From assembly GCA_936432065.2 (NCBI GenBank), contig OW386287.2, positions 76,263,804-76,327,803 of the forward strand: DNA of 64,000 nucleotides, read 5' to 3'. Under the pieces are notes generated by a model. The model worked only from the letters and a program-made list of their open reading frames with translations, was not told the origin of the DNA and did no database searches. A program made the position numbers and the translations under genes. Each line of letters opens with the position of its first letter. The first letter of the stretch is position 1. Below, piece by piece: positions 1 to 20,881 of this stretch. This DNA comes from Rutpela maculata (taxonomy: Eukaryota > Arthropoda > Insecta > Coleoptera > Cerambycidae).

Positions 1-5
1 GTGCA

Positions 6-239
6 TTGTCGCAGCTTTGTCCGTTACAGAATTTGCAAATTACAGAACATTTTAACCCTGCCTTTCTACTACCACATACTGCACTGCACCCTTTCTTGCA
101 TTTACAGGAAAGGAATTTAAGTAGCTTTGCAGAATCAGTGGACAGCGCAACGGAAGCAATTTCCGAAGAGAGTATTACTAGTAGAGTAAGAGAGTATACT
201 CTACCTCAAGGTGGTGTGGAAACGAGTATTGAACATTGA
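6..239 (+). other. Unassigned 77-codon open frame at the window edge
   Basis: An open frame runs from an ATG at base 6 to a TGA at 239. Its product is rich in Leu, Ser and Glu and I recognise no domain. The composition is slightly less AT-rich than what follows, which fits either the end of an exon entering from the left or a transposon fragment. There is no poly-A signal close to its end. No function can be offered. Confidence 0.2.
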
Positions 240-1040
240 GCTACGCGTAGCAGACAAGTAAAATCAACTATATTTGAGGATTTTCAGGAATGAAAACAAA
301 TTTTGTCTCAACACAAAAACACTCCTTCATAAAAGTCGCACTAAATTGAAAAATTGCAAAAAATCATAATTTTGTCAAGAATGCTTGACTTCGATCGGCT
401 GCTGCATCGAAAATATTCAGTTTAACGAAAAAATGTACAGGACATATTTTGTATTTTCATAAGAATATTTTTTGCCGTATGAGGTACCCGACGCGAGATA
501 TTTCAAAAAAACTGATTTTGTGCGCCATTTTTTCAATATAGCGACGCCGGCGGCTAAGACCACATTTTGCATTTTTTATTATTTCATTCAGGGCATCGAA
601 ATCCACAAATATCCAAAGTTTCAAAACTCCCGCACTTATTCGGACTAAACCCCATGTTTAATGCTCTCACCGCTGTATTAATATTGGAGCTCCCATTTCT
701 TTTTTTTTTTTTGACTTGATTCGTAATCAGCGATCACAAAAATATGAATATCCTACGTTTCTAAAATAAATCAGTAATACTTTTTCAAATATTAAATATT
801 TTTTAAGGGTGCTTTTTCACCCTTTGATGGTAAGAGCAAGGTCTATATCATATAGAAATTGAATATGATACCTTTTACCGTTGATTGAAGCTTTTACTAG
901 ATAATAACCCATAGAGAAAAATTATAATTACATGAGATTATTCCTAAATTTTACATATTTTTTACCTCTAGGTACTGTATTATACATATATCATAAATAC
1001 TTATCATGTCACAAGCCCATTCTAAATATTCAACTTATTT
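240..1040. other. Non-coding AT-rich sequence
   Basis: No supported gene. The stretch near 940-990 (TTTTTACCTCTAGGTACTGT) closely resembles the end of the foldback family at 43.25 kb (TTTTTGCCTCTAGGTGCTGT), so part of this interval is probably a degraded MITE end. A run of ten or more T lies near 700. Confidence 0.3.
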
Positions 1041-1042
1041 TT

Positions 1043-1378
1043 TAGGTTGCCATGAAAACTTTCGACGATACAATTCTAACCAAGATAACAAAGAGTGGTT
1101 TAAATATAAATGAGAACCAATTTGTAAAATTAGACATTTCTGAGGAACATTTAAAAGAAGAAATTCGTAACTTTTGCCCATTGGATATACCTATTCACAC
1201 AGTAGCAGAAGAAGTTAATTTAGAATATTATGTTGACATAATACTAGATTATTATGAAAAAATCGAGAAAGCGAAAAGGGCACAAACTATGTGTGATCAG
1301 GAAGGGTTCGTATTTTCAAACTACTTGCCAATGGTTCCGTTGCTAAATCTCCATATACAGGGTATTTTAGGTACATAG
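1043..1378 (+). CDS. Possible internal or terminal exon, product unknown
   Basis: A T-rich acceptor-like sequence ending TTTTTTAG precedes GTTGCC and an ATG at 1052. The frame then stays open for 108 codons to a TAG at 1376-1378. The product is mixed acidic and basic (for example ILDYYEKIEKAKRAQ) and has the look of real coding sequence, but I recognise no domain. A possible donor (CAGG|GTATTT) lies near 1365, so the frame could continue by splicing instead of stopping. A second open frame at 41106 begins in the same way, after T7 AGG(G)TTGCC. It may be a transposon exon; no function is proposed. Confidence 0.35.
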
Positions 1379-2380
1379 TAATTAATTCTTAGGGTTATTT
1401 CTATGTCAAAAAGTATTTAAAAAGATTCCTATAAACATGGCTCCGAAAATCCCGATTAAATGAGCTAGGGCCTTCTGAAAGAACACCCAAAATTGGAATT
1501 TTACTTAATATCTCAGGAGCTCTTTAAGCTACCATTGACCAGTTTTTAAAAGTGATCTGAAGGGTCATTATATAAATTCAGTCATAGAAGCACAAAATGT
1601 AAAAGGGTCTTCTTTTCCCCCTATAAATGTGTATTTTTGTGAGAGTCTTCTCGGAACATGATTCCTTGGTGAAAAATACACAAGAGAGCTTATATTGTTG
1701 TAATACCGTATGACCAACCGTTTTCAAGAGATAGGAACCTGAAGAAACTCATGCACTTCCCAGGCTTCAAAAACATGAAATAAAGATGTCTCGCTCTCCC
1801 TTGTAAATTGAAAAAACTTAATTATTGATATCTGATGTCATTAATGATATAAGTTAAGGTGCCCTCTTCAGAACACCCTAGTTCCCTTAATAGGGATTCT
1901 CGAACCAATGTATATAAGAAGTATATTAAATATTTTTTGACATAGGATCAACTCCTAAATTAATGACTACAAACCGGAAACACCCGTATGTGCGATAATC
2001 ATAATTCAATAGACATGCAGCGTCAGTTATTCATTCCCGAAAATCGCGACATTCAATTTACTGCGATCCCGGAATTTTCAATATTAAAATATCGCCAAGA
2101 TTCAGGGATTCCCGGTTTCGAGATTTCGTACGTACGTACACAATAAAGGCAAACCCCCAAACCCAATCTGAGAACTTAATTTTTGACGTCGGTTAAAAAT
2201 AGATAAACTGACCATAAAATAAAACGTGTTTCTTCTAAAACCACTTATTATGTGACAGGGAAACTACTGGTAGTTTGATTTACATTAAAGGTATGGGATT
2301 TTTGCTACCTAATCTAAGAGAGAATATTTTATTCAGAGAGCAGCTTCAGTTGGCGCTGATGAGTTGGGCCATTTCGCAAG
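1379..2380. other. Non-coding AT-rich sequence
   Basis: No gene supported. A possible acceptor (TTTTATTCAG) at about 2335 precedes a 24-codon open stretch that stops at about 2411, but nothing ties it to the upstream ORF. Confidence 0.3.
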
Positions 2381-2381
2381 T

Positions 2382-2520
2382 AATAGCCCAGGCAATGAAG
2401 GCCAAAAATGAACATATTCGGAAGAAATTAGAGACAAGCTGAATTTTTGCCAGTTTTTAGAACTCACTCAGAGGTATATTTTCCCAAAAGTCCCCACCCC
2501 CTCCCTCCTTGCGCTTCCAA
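2382..2520. repeat. Dispersed repeat end, inverted copy at 22253-22400
   Basis: The segment starting TAGCCCAGGCAATGAAGG and containing AGAAATTAGAGACAAGCTG is found again, reverse-complemented, at 22253-22400. Both copies share the Pu/Py-rich GGGGTGGGG / CCCCACCCC stretch and the 'caagcgc/gcgcttg' block. The TAGCCCAG start resembles the terminal motif of the foldback element at 22831. It is probably one end of a TIR element. Confidence 0.6.
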
Positions 2521-3436
2521 ATTAAACACAACTTTTTTATCTATTGCACGAAAAATACTAGTTTTACATTTTTTATGTTCCCGCTACACTATATTTGTCA
2601 TTTGTTGTCGTAAAAACTTGATATTTTAATATTATATTCAATCCTTTCGCTTTCCAATGGTGTATGCAAAAATTATATTTGACTGAACAATAAATAAATA
2701 TGAATGGAGAAGTTGCGAATTTTGTGTAATTTACAGCGAAAAAGTGGATCGAGGTAACTTTATTATTTTTCAAAATAACTGCACACTGTAAGCGAGTAAG
2801 CTTAAAATAAAATGAGGAAATGTTTTTATTTGGAGCATTATTTTATAAAATGCATAGGAAGTGAGAAATGGGCCTTGTAACATGAACATTGCTCTGGTGC
2901 TCAATCCCTAATCGTATCGTGCAACAGATAGTTTTCATTTTATTACATTTCTAGGTAAATATGGAGTGTTTAGTTTACTACTGTTTGTTTTTTTAGGATA
3001 TATTATTGTAAATATTGATATAATTTAAAAAATTGATGGTTTCATTTTCAACTGGTTTATGATTAATCGTAGATGTAAAACATGAAGAGATTTTTACTGT
3101 AAACATATGCAGAAAAACGAAAGTATCGCCTCTATTCATTTCTAATCAAGTAATTTTTTGGAATCCCGTCATTTGGTGAAATTACTAAAAATGGCGCATA
3201 TATTATTAAAGATTGCTTAATAAAGTATGTAGTGTTTTTCAAATCTTTATTATATTTTCATCCATAATTCATGGTATGTATACAATTGGGTTGTTGCACT
3301 AAGTTAAAATTTGAGGAGAATCTATGTTAAACAATAACAATTATTCATAAAAAATCATTAGAAACATGTAGAAGTTGAAAAGAAAGTCTTATAATATTAT
3401 AATATTAATTACAAAAATACATACATTTAAAACGGA
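2521..3436. other. AT-rich sequence, no gene seen
   Basis: Only short frames, no splice-supported exon and no clear repeat structure. Confidence 0.3.
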
Positions 3437-3438
3437 GA

Positions 3439-5012
3439 TGACATAATAACGGCAGTCTGTAGAGAAGTTAGTTATAAAACGACGAGAAACGGGTACTAAT
3501 TTAGAAACTCGCTGATAGCGACGGAGAAAAAAGACAATCACGACAGTTTAATCTGACATTATATTTAACGTCAAATTCAACTGACGTTCATAGGTTACAA
3601 TTCGGTATAGTTTAACAGCATCTAGTTATGGATAAATATAAGTACATATAGTGTTTTCTGCCGTACTGTGTAAATAATACCACCAATTCACCAGAAAAAC
3701 TGTTGTGTTCCAATAATAAACGCTGAACGTAATAATGAATGATTCAAAGCCACCAGAGAAGGACCAAGTCTTCTTATTGCGGAGACCATTTCAATGTCAA
3801 GTAAAGTAACAAATTACAATGTATTCTAAGTGTTTTATTTGTGGTAAGTTGTATCTTAATGTAGGAATTTGATTTTTAATATGGGTTTATATTGTAGGAA
3901 AAACGGCCGCATTACAAGACTTGTGTGGCGTTCTAGCTGTTACAAATTTAAATTACCCGCCAAACTGGTGGATAAAACAGGGTGTATTCTTAACGGCTCT
4001 AGATTAGAATGTTATTCATGCTTCGACTTCCTAAAAGGAGGGAAATAGCATTAATCTGCTTTTATGTATTTTATCTAGTTTATGTTGGAATAAAGTGCAG
4101 TTGTTTTTGTTAGCTATTGATTATTTATGAAGCTCCTTAGACGCCCCATAATACCGACTAGGATGATCAATAAATTAAGAAAGGAAATTTAAAAACTCGC
4201 CGTTGAAAAACTATATGAAACAAACTGTGAAAGTCGTCTAAATTTGATGAACACAATCAGTCGGAAATGGCTACGAATGCGTTGGATTGTAGTTATAAAT
4301 GTCCTTTGAATTATGTGTGTTATAAATACATATCATTGTTTATTGCTTAGATAGATACTAGCATAAAGTACTTACCTATTTATTATTTTTTGTTATAATA
4401 CAGATCTTTCTTGATATCTCATTCTGACTTTTCTTAGAAGTGAGTATCAATGGATAATAAATAATTTCTTTAGTAGATAAACTTATTTTGTTGTTTTCAG
4501 TCAGATACGCATGTAAGTATATAGTTAATAGGAAATAAAACAATGAAAAGGAAATATTTAATAAAATACAAAGTATAGTTAACAAATTCATCTAAATTAA
4601 ATAATAAAATACATATTAGACATATTATGTAATATTAATAAGATAAGATAGAGGAAGTTCTCGCAGAAATTACAATAGTTTGTACTGTCTATACTATAGC
4701 AGCTGTAACGTAAGTACCTTGCAGCTTTTGCACTTCCAACCATTGCAATGTCAAAACAATCGTCTCTTTTTAAAAATTCGCTGACCATAAATATATCTAC
4801 CGCAAGTAGAATGTCAGAATTAGCTTTTACATATATGCCTTAGGCTTTTTGTAAAAAAATATTAACAATAACTGCAAACATCAATCACTGCTAGCTAAAC
4901 GCCAAATTTACTTTTGACATATGAGGTTATTTTCTTTCTTGTCAGCAATGTCAACTTATTCGTCTTCATCTGTTCTGCTTATAAGTTCACATCTAACTGC
5001 CGTTATGATGTC
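3439..5012. mobile_element. TIR element with imperfect termini GTGACAT(A)ATAACGGCAGT
   Basis: The left end (GATGACATAATAACGGCAGT) and the reverse complement of the right end (TAGTGACATCATAACGGCAGT) match at about 18 of 20 positions. Weaker similarity continues inward. A related end, TGACGGCAGTAGATGTGAA, occurs at 25315. The interior holds two short exon-like pieces (3734-4048). I see no transposase. Target duplication is not clear. Confidence 0.5.
3734..4048 (+). CDS. Candidate short spliced ORF(s) inside the 3.4-5.0 kb TIR element
   Basis: An ATG at 3819 gives MYSKCFICG, interrupted by a 54 bp intron (donor G|GTAAGT at 3844, acceptor TTGTAG at 3897). After splicing the frame runs to a TAG at 4005-4007 and makes 44 residues. 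A separate ATG at about 3735 gives a 22-codon frame ending at a CAA|GTAAAG donor. The exon from 3898 is also open to about 4048 in a second frame containing CYSC. The two frames cannot be separated by eye. The clustered CxxC pairs could bind zinc, but this is speculation. Confidence 0.25.
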
Positions 5013-6560
5013 ACTACCGTTTTCGCGGCACATTCAAATAGTCGAAGTTTAACAATTTTGTAGAATATGTTGCGCTAAGAATTTTTCTTCCAAATTAAAT
5101 ATATAACTAAATTAAGTCCTCCACTACCATATTTCACCATTTTTGAAAATTCGTCAACAACCTAATTGCCAATATGTGTATTAATTTAAAATATCACCTT
5201 TTAAATTAATATGTATTACTATTAAAGGCTTACTATCTACAAAAAGCGCATTTTATTGTCATATTCTGGGAGCATATTTTTACAAAATAGCCCACATTTT
5301 ATCTGTCAATATATTCAAAATGGAGGATCTATTAAAATTGCAAACCAACCACTGAAAATTAAATAACACACCTTGAATAGTTTTGAAGATCTGCTAAGTT
5401 ATATTGAAAAAAAATCGGCAGCTACTGGAAGCGGCTGGAACCTCACCACCCCGTGAATCTTTGAAGCCGAAAAGAGCACTAAACAATATGAACGATCTCA
5501 TTTAATTATATTTATTAAGTTGAAATATTTTTTTTCGTATTAAATCAGAAAAAAAGTCTTGCGTTCGGTGGAATTTGGACCTAAGAACTTGAGTGTTAAA
5601 TTTATAGTCTGCACAACATTAATATTTTATTCAATGTTTTTAATACAAATATATGCTTCATCGGATCCTAGCCCGGGGCCAGCCAGACAACCACGGTGAA
5701 CACCGCCGTGGCGAGTGTGGGGCTGAACGGAGTAAGTCCGGTTTGGCTTGGAGAAAAATAGAAAAGTAGCTCCTGTCTTCTGTAGGCAGGCTTAAAGACT
5801 AGGTTAAAATTATAATGTGTCCACATGGACCTAAAATTAATATAAAAATAAACACAATTCTATAAAAACGTTCGTAGGCAAGAGCACTTAATAATTTTGA
5901 TTATTGATATGGGAAACAACTAAACGAAAAACCTGTTCGTTGGTAATGGGATGGATGGCAGGGATGGTCACCTTTGGAAAAAACCATATAACTCTTGGGG
6001 GACAGCTTCCCTGCCAGATGTAGCCAGGGTAGTGTTCATGGTGGATCGTTTAAGTTCGAGTTGGTATATTTTGTTTTATCTTTTGGCCTCGACCAATTTT
6101 TCACTAAATCGGTCGGGGAAGTGATAGCTGTCAAATTTTTGGTTCCAATGTTTCTCTGGGGAAATTGGTTTTTGAAAAATGTTTAGGTTGGTACCAATGT
6201 CTTAAATTGTTTTTAGGTTATGTAGTACTATTTTTAGGTTATGTTGCTGGAAGAGTTTCCGGCGGGATGCCGGAAGTAGCGGAAATAGTTTTTAAAATAT
6301 AATGTCACTGTCACTTTCAAAGTTTTATTGGAAAAAACTCACCGAAAGCATTCCGGTGGGGTTGCTTACACTTGTAGGGCTTATAAGCGGTTCAGGATGG
6401 CCTCTCACACCATCCGTGGGCTTTATAAACGTCGAAAAAACTTGTAATCTCTCGATGCACCTGACACGTCAAAAATACTCAGCATACAGTCTGCACGCTT
6501 TAACACACTAGCAGAGAACTTATACCACAAATGGATCCGTAGTATTTTTTGGGAATTTTC
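5013..6560. other. Unassigned sequence with a GC-rich patch at 5665-5745
   Basis: Most of this is AT-rich and featureless. Around 5665-5745 a GC-rich patch contains CCCGGGG and the hairpin CCACGGTGAACACCGCCGTGG. It looks like the untranslated leader of a non-LTR element or another imported fragment, but no ORF follows it. The GC-richer stretch 5940-6500 has open frames of 63-69 codons with no recognisable content. Confidence 0.3.
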
Positions 6561-6574
6561 CTTTGAGTCAATTT

Positions 6575-7392
6575 AATAAAATTTGACATTTTTCTGAAAA
6601 TTTGACATTTTTCTGAAAAATGATATTTTTCCGAAAATTTGACATTTTTTGAAGTGACATTTCTCCGAAATTTTGACATTTTTTCGAAAATTTGACATTT
6701 TTCTGAAGTGACATTACTCCGAAAATTTGACAATTTTCAAACATTTGACAGTTTCTTCGAAAATTTGACATTTTCCTGAATTTTTAACATTTTTCTGAAA
6801 AGTGACAATTCCCTGAAAATTTAACATTTTTTCGGAAATTTGACATTTTTCTGAAGTGACATTACTCCGAAAATTTGACGTTTTCCTGAAATTTACTTAC
6901 AGCCTGACAATTTTCAAACATTTGACATTTTTCTGAAAGGTGACATTTGTCTGAAAGGTGACATTTCTTCGAAAATTTGACGTTTTTTCGAAAATTTGAC
7001 ATTTTCCTGAATTTTTGACATTTTTCTGAAAAGTGACATTTCTCTGAAAATTTGACATTTTTTTGAAAATTTGACATTTTTCTGAAGTGACATTACTCCG
7101 AAAATTTGACAATTTTCAAACATTTTGCATTTTTCTGAAAGGTGACATTTCTTCGAAAATTTGGCGTTTTTTCGAAAATTTGACATTTTTCTGAAAAGTG
7201 ACATTTTTCTGAAAATTTGACATATTTCTGAAAAGTGACATTTTCCTGAAAATTTAACATTTTTTCGAAAATTTGACATTTTTCTGAAAAGTGACATTTC
7301 TCCGAAAATTTGACGTTTTCCTGAAAATTTGACATTTTTTAAAAATCTGACATTTTTCTGAAAAGTGACATTTCTCCGAAAATTTGATATAT
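6575..7392. repeat. Minisatellite of about 19 bp units
   Basis: About 40 degenerate units of the form GAAAATTTGACATTTTTCT alternate with GAAAAGTGACATTTCTCC over about 800 bp. Variant blocks containing GAAGTGACATTACTCCGAAA recur near 6703, 6857 and 7086, which suggests a higher-order period. Overlapping open frames in all minus-strand phases (MSNFRKNVKFSEK-type) are a by-product of the repeat and not genes. Confidence 0.95.
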
Positions 7393-8086
7393 CCTGGAAA
7401 TTAAAAAAAAAAAATTTCGTGACTCGTCTTGTAGAAATATTTTTTTGATATCATCATCAGTTAGCCTGTTATAAGAATTTTATGCTTTTACGACGTCATC
7501 AGAACGTAGGTGTATTTTTAATTCACTCGTATTCTATATTCATCTACAATATTTCCATCTACGTTTCAAACTTTAATTGGATGTTTCCAATAGTTAAGTC
7601 GATATCTGCACCAGTTTCTAAGAAATTTTCTTATTTGTGACGTCATGTGACGTAGGTGTATTATTAATTCACTCGTAATCCGTCCGTCTACAATATTTAT
7701 ACCTACGTTTCAAATTTCAGTTCGATTTCTTCAACCGTTCCCGAGTTATCAGCCGAAATCACTCAACACCTCTGTCATTATTAGAAGTATATTGCACTGC
7801 TTTGAGGACAAAACAAGTGAAATTTTTGTTTTTTAATTTTTTTCACGGAAACCAAATCGAAAAAGTGCAAGTGTGATATATCGTTGAAATCGGAATTTTT
7901 ACTGCTTTTCAATGGTTCAATTACAAATTGTAAGTAATCATAAAATAAACAACTTGTTGTGCCAAAACGGCACTAAACGTAATCCGATCTCAACCAAAAC
8001 CTTTTCAGATCTTCTGGAGCACTAAAGAAACCCTCATGCAAAGTTTCATCCAAATCCGTTTAGTAGTAGCTTCGCCGCTATCGTGC

Positions 8087-8088
<2 letters not shown>
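7393..8088. repeat. Imperfect direct duplication and likely non-LTR 3' tail before the CA array
   Basis: Two copies of a block beginning GACGTCAT and including GTAGGTGTATT, AATTCACTCGTA and CTACAATATT lie at about 7493-7600 and 7637-7740. The segment just before the microsatellite (AAGTTTCATCCAAATCCGTT) resembles the 3' tails of insect non-LTR elements that end in a simple repeat. No reverse transcriptase is present. The retroelement origin is an inference. Confidence 0.4.
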
Positions 8089-9458
<1,370 letters not shown>

Positions 9459-10432
9459 ATGAACTTCAGACAATTAATAGACATCTGCACAACAGACCAA
9501 CTATGTCACAAGATTAGCAGAAGGGTCGAAAATCTTTTTAGTATTCATCCTCAGGTATGTATGATGGATAAAAATGATAGCCAGGAACTAAGTGTTACCT
9601 CATATTTAGACTGACTAAATAGTCTCAAACTTCAATAATTAATTTAAATAATAGGTATCTATTTTAATTTATCGAAACTTTAGTCACTACTTAAAAAATA
9701 ATCCCAAAATAACTCAACTAGCACATGTTTTATTCATTTATTTTTCTTTATTTTGTTTATGTAATTTGTATGTCTTGTATTGTTTTGCAGGAAGCGCTAG
9801 CTAGATGGGGACGATGGAAATTGAACAATGGACCATCAGAGACGGATTTAATGAAACAATAAAACTAATATCGGAGTAAGTTTCTTAAGTCAATTTTACA
9901 GGGAAGTTAGGCAAGATTCTGAAATTTCACATTTGAATATAGGATATGTCACAATTTTAAAATATGTTTATAATTTTGAACAAAATTAAAGAAATTTATA
10001 AATATACTAGGTATTCCATTTCAAAAATCATCTATGACGACATATTTCCTACATGAGTCCACATAGATTCCATATAGGGAAATGCTCAATTAAAAACTAT
10101 TATTTATAGTCCAGGCATTTTTCTAAAAAAAATTTAAGTGATTTTTTTATAATGTTTATGTGTCGTTTTATACATATATGCATTGTACTTAATATGTGTC
10201 TGAGATTTTATGTAAAATTCAAAAATGAGATAAATTGGGGGGTATTTCAGTTAAGAAAAAGTGCTTCTGATACGCACTAAACATTTGGGACATTCTGTAT
10301 AGTCGATCATGCACGATTAGTAATGTTTTATTTTATTTTAGGAATCAGCCAAATGTTGGGGAACAAGGCTGGAGGAATACTGTTTTATACAATTTATCAA
10401 TTTTAGTTGTAAAAATATGTTTCTTTAATAAA
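9459..10432 (+). CDS. Candidate small three-exon transcript
   Basis: An ATG at 9459 reads 32 codons to a strong donor (CAG|GTATGT after 9554). An acceptor (TTTTGCAG) opens at 9791 in the same phase and reads 23 codons to a TAA at 9860-9862. A second donor (GGA|GTAAGT at 9876) and acceptor (TTTTAG, exon from 10342) would form a 3' untranslated exon ending near AATAAA at 10427-10432. The 55-residue product ends RWGRWKLNNGPSETDLMKQ and is not recognised. Other frames upstream are also open, so this may be the tail of a longer, frameshifted gene. It converges with the gene at 10622. Confidence 0.35.
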
Positions 10433-10581
10433 CACTAAATAAGGAGAGTGGATATTTTATTTTATTTATAAGTTATAAGTTACAGGAAATTAATGAATTT
10501 TTGTGATTTAATCTAATTAAGGAACAACTTGAAAAGTGTGTAAGGTTAGAAGGAATAAAGCGAAAAAATAAAAACTCACTC

Positions 10582-10587
10582 TTTATT
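10582..10587 (-). promoter_or_regulatory. Poly-A signal of the minus-strand recombinase-like gene
   Basis: AATAAA on the minus strand lies about 35 bp after the stop codon at 10622. A plus-strand AATAAA sits at 10427, so the two candidate transcripts end about 150 bp apart, tail to tail. Confidence 0.45.
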
Positions 10588-10621
10588 TATGGACCTAACA
10601 TTGTTTAAATCAAATATGCCA

Positions 10622-19172
<8,551 letters not shown>

Positions 19173-19433
19173 ATTGAATTATTTTCTATCTATAAAGCAA
19201 AAATCCGAGCATATTAAAATACGTTAGAATTAATAGGATTCTTAATAAATTGTGATAAAAAGTATTAAAAAAAAATTATCCGCCAACCGAGCCTCCAACC
19301 GTCAATATATCACCATACCCAATAATTTATTATAAGTAGAAATATGCGACTCCAGGTGTTTCTCCCATGCTAAAATGTTGAAATTAAAACTCGGCATCCT
19401 TTTGTAACATTCGCGGAAAAACTGATTAGCTGA

Positions 19434-19640
19434 TTAAATTTTGCACACCCCGTATATTGAAAACGAAATAGTTATTTTTATACCAAGGTCGCGAAATTCC
19501 TTTTTACGTACCGAGAGAAAAATTATCGCCGAGGCCGCTTGCGGCCGAGGCAAGATAATCTCGGGGGCGCAAAAAAATTTCGCGGCCATGGTATAAACAC
19601 TATTTTTTGTGCAACCGTAAATTATAGTTAGTATAGATGG
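19434..19640. repeat. Palindromic MITE with GC-rich core
   Basis: Arms ATACCAAGGTCGCGAAATTCC and ATACCATGGCCGCGAAATTTT (reverse complement) flank a core reading GCCGAGGCCGCTTGCGGCCGAGGC. The architecture (AT-rich arms, 'GATAATTT' and a CG-rich palindromic centre) matches the element at 57949-58072, though the arms differ. The 73-codon minus-strand frame here is a by-product. Confidence 0.65.
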
Positions 19641-19948
19641 TGAAAATAACACCACCGTTTATGCTACATTTTGCTAAATAAACGCGGTGTGGCCTTAACG
19701 TCAGAGCGTTTCTATGGAAACGGTATATTTTGAATGTATACTTGACAGTCTGTTTAATAAAATATAACAATTTTTGTTTGTCATATTTTAGAAATGTCAA
19801 TTTTGAAGTGACTTAAACGTCAATTATTATGAAAGTGAGTTTTAGTTTTTCGGCCGTTACTAAGGGTAACGGCCGTGAAATTGAATATCACGGACTGTTT
19901 TGAGAACGTGAAATACTCATTTCATGTACGGCTGCACAAAAAAAGCAT
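19603..19948. repeat. Candidate TIR element TTTTTTGTGCA(A/G)CCGTA
   Basis: The left TTTTTTGTGCAACCGTAAAT and the reverse complement of the right (TTTTTTTGTGCAGCCGTACA) match. Inside is the hairpin CGGCCGTTACTAAGGGTAACGGCCG. It overlaps the edge of the GC-core palindrome, so the two may be one composite element. Confidence 0.5.
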
Positions 19949-20698
19949 TTACGGACCAATATTAATGAGAAAATCTTTTAACTAAGAAATTATCTGTGAA
20001 AATTTGTTGATCATGTTTTATAATATCCCCCAGTCTTAAAAAACGTGACGAAAAGAACCTCTAGAATGAGAAAATGAAAACTTTAGCTTTTCGTATAGCC
20101 GATTAATTGTCATTAAAATGAAAATGAAAATGAAAGAGGTTAGGTAAACATGCACACTTCTTTACTTCAGAATTATCTTTATAAGTCCCTGTGATACTGT
20201 AGTTGTTTGTTGTTTGTACTTACCAGAACATTGAGAAACACAAATGATTATGGCACTGAAATAGTGGCACTTCTTACACACTTATAACGACGACAATCAA
20301 CAATTATTAATTTCCATCTAATAGCACGCACTCGAGTAGACGGTTTTAAATGGCAACATGGCATTTGTGTTGTAGGGGGCGCTGAGATTCGGAATTAGAT
20401 TCGTGCCACAATACTGTGTGTAAAGCAAACATGCATCAGGGTCGATTGTTACTTCTTACACAAAATCGTATATTTAAAAAAATATTACATATTTTGGTTC
20501 CAGTTTGAAAGAGTTTGAGTTCAAATATAATGAGAACTAATGACTATTGATATATTTTTCAAATAAAAGAAATAGGAAAATTGTTATTAAGGCGATAAAA
20601 GCATAAAACACTATGGCAACTCGTGTAAGTTGTCACAGTTTTTAGCAGATGCCATATCACAGGAATATTCACACACAAGTTGCCGTAAATATGGTCAT

Positions 20699-20700
<2 letters not shown>
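19949..20700. other. Non-coding AT-rich sequence
   Basis: No gene. The phrase ATGGCAACTCGTG at 20612, followed by a CA microsatellite at 20703, parallels the neighbourhood of the CA array at 8.8 kb (TGTGGCAACTCATGAATA), so both may derive from one repeat family. Confidence 0.35.

Positions 20701-20702
<2 letters not shown>

Positions 20703-20753
<51 letters not shown>
20703..20753. repeat. (CA)n microsatellite
   Basis: About 25 uninterrupted CA units. Confidence 0.97.
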
Positions 20754-20756
<3 letters not shown>

Positions 20757-20848
20757 ATATTTTTCAAAAACAACTTTTTTGGGTTCCTGGGACCTCAAAA
20801 CGTAAAGATTTGATGTTATCTCAATTTTCGATTTTGGACTAATTGTAG

Positions 20849-20881
20849 TAACCTCCCACAATTTTATTGTGGGGAGGTTAA
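20849..20881. repeat. Hairpin TAACCTCCCACAAT / ATTGTGGGGAGGTTA
   Basis: Fourteen-base arms with one mismatch and a short TTT-type loop. It is not followed by a T-run with gene context; more likely a repeat end than a regulatory RNA. Confidence 0.6.

Noticed and set aside
6500..7335. Overlapping minus-strand frames with MSNFRKNVKFSEK repeats
   Set aside because: Product of the minisatellite; open in several phases with no start context or conservation signal.
6575..7392. CRISPR-like array
   Set aside because: Units are contiguous and degenerate with no unique spacers, and the context is eukaryotic.
19434..19655. 73-codon minus-strand frame as a gene
   Set aside because: It reads through a palindrome; symmetry alone explains the open frame.
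20849..20881. Rho-independent terminator
   Set aside because: Eukaryotic context, no adjoining gene and no U-run of the right kind.
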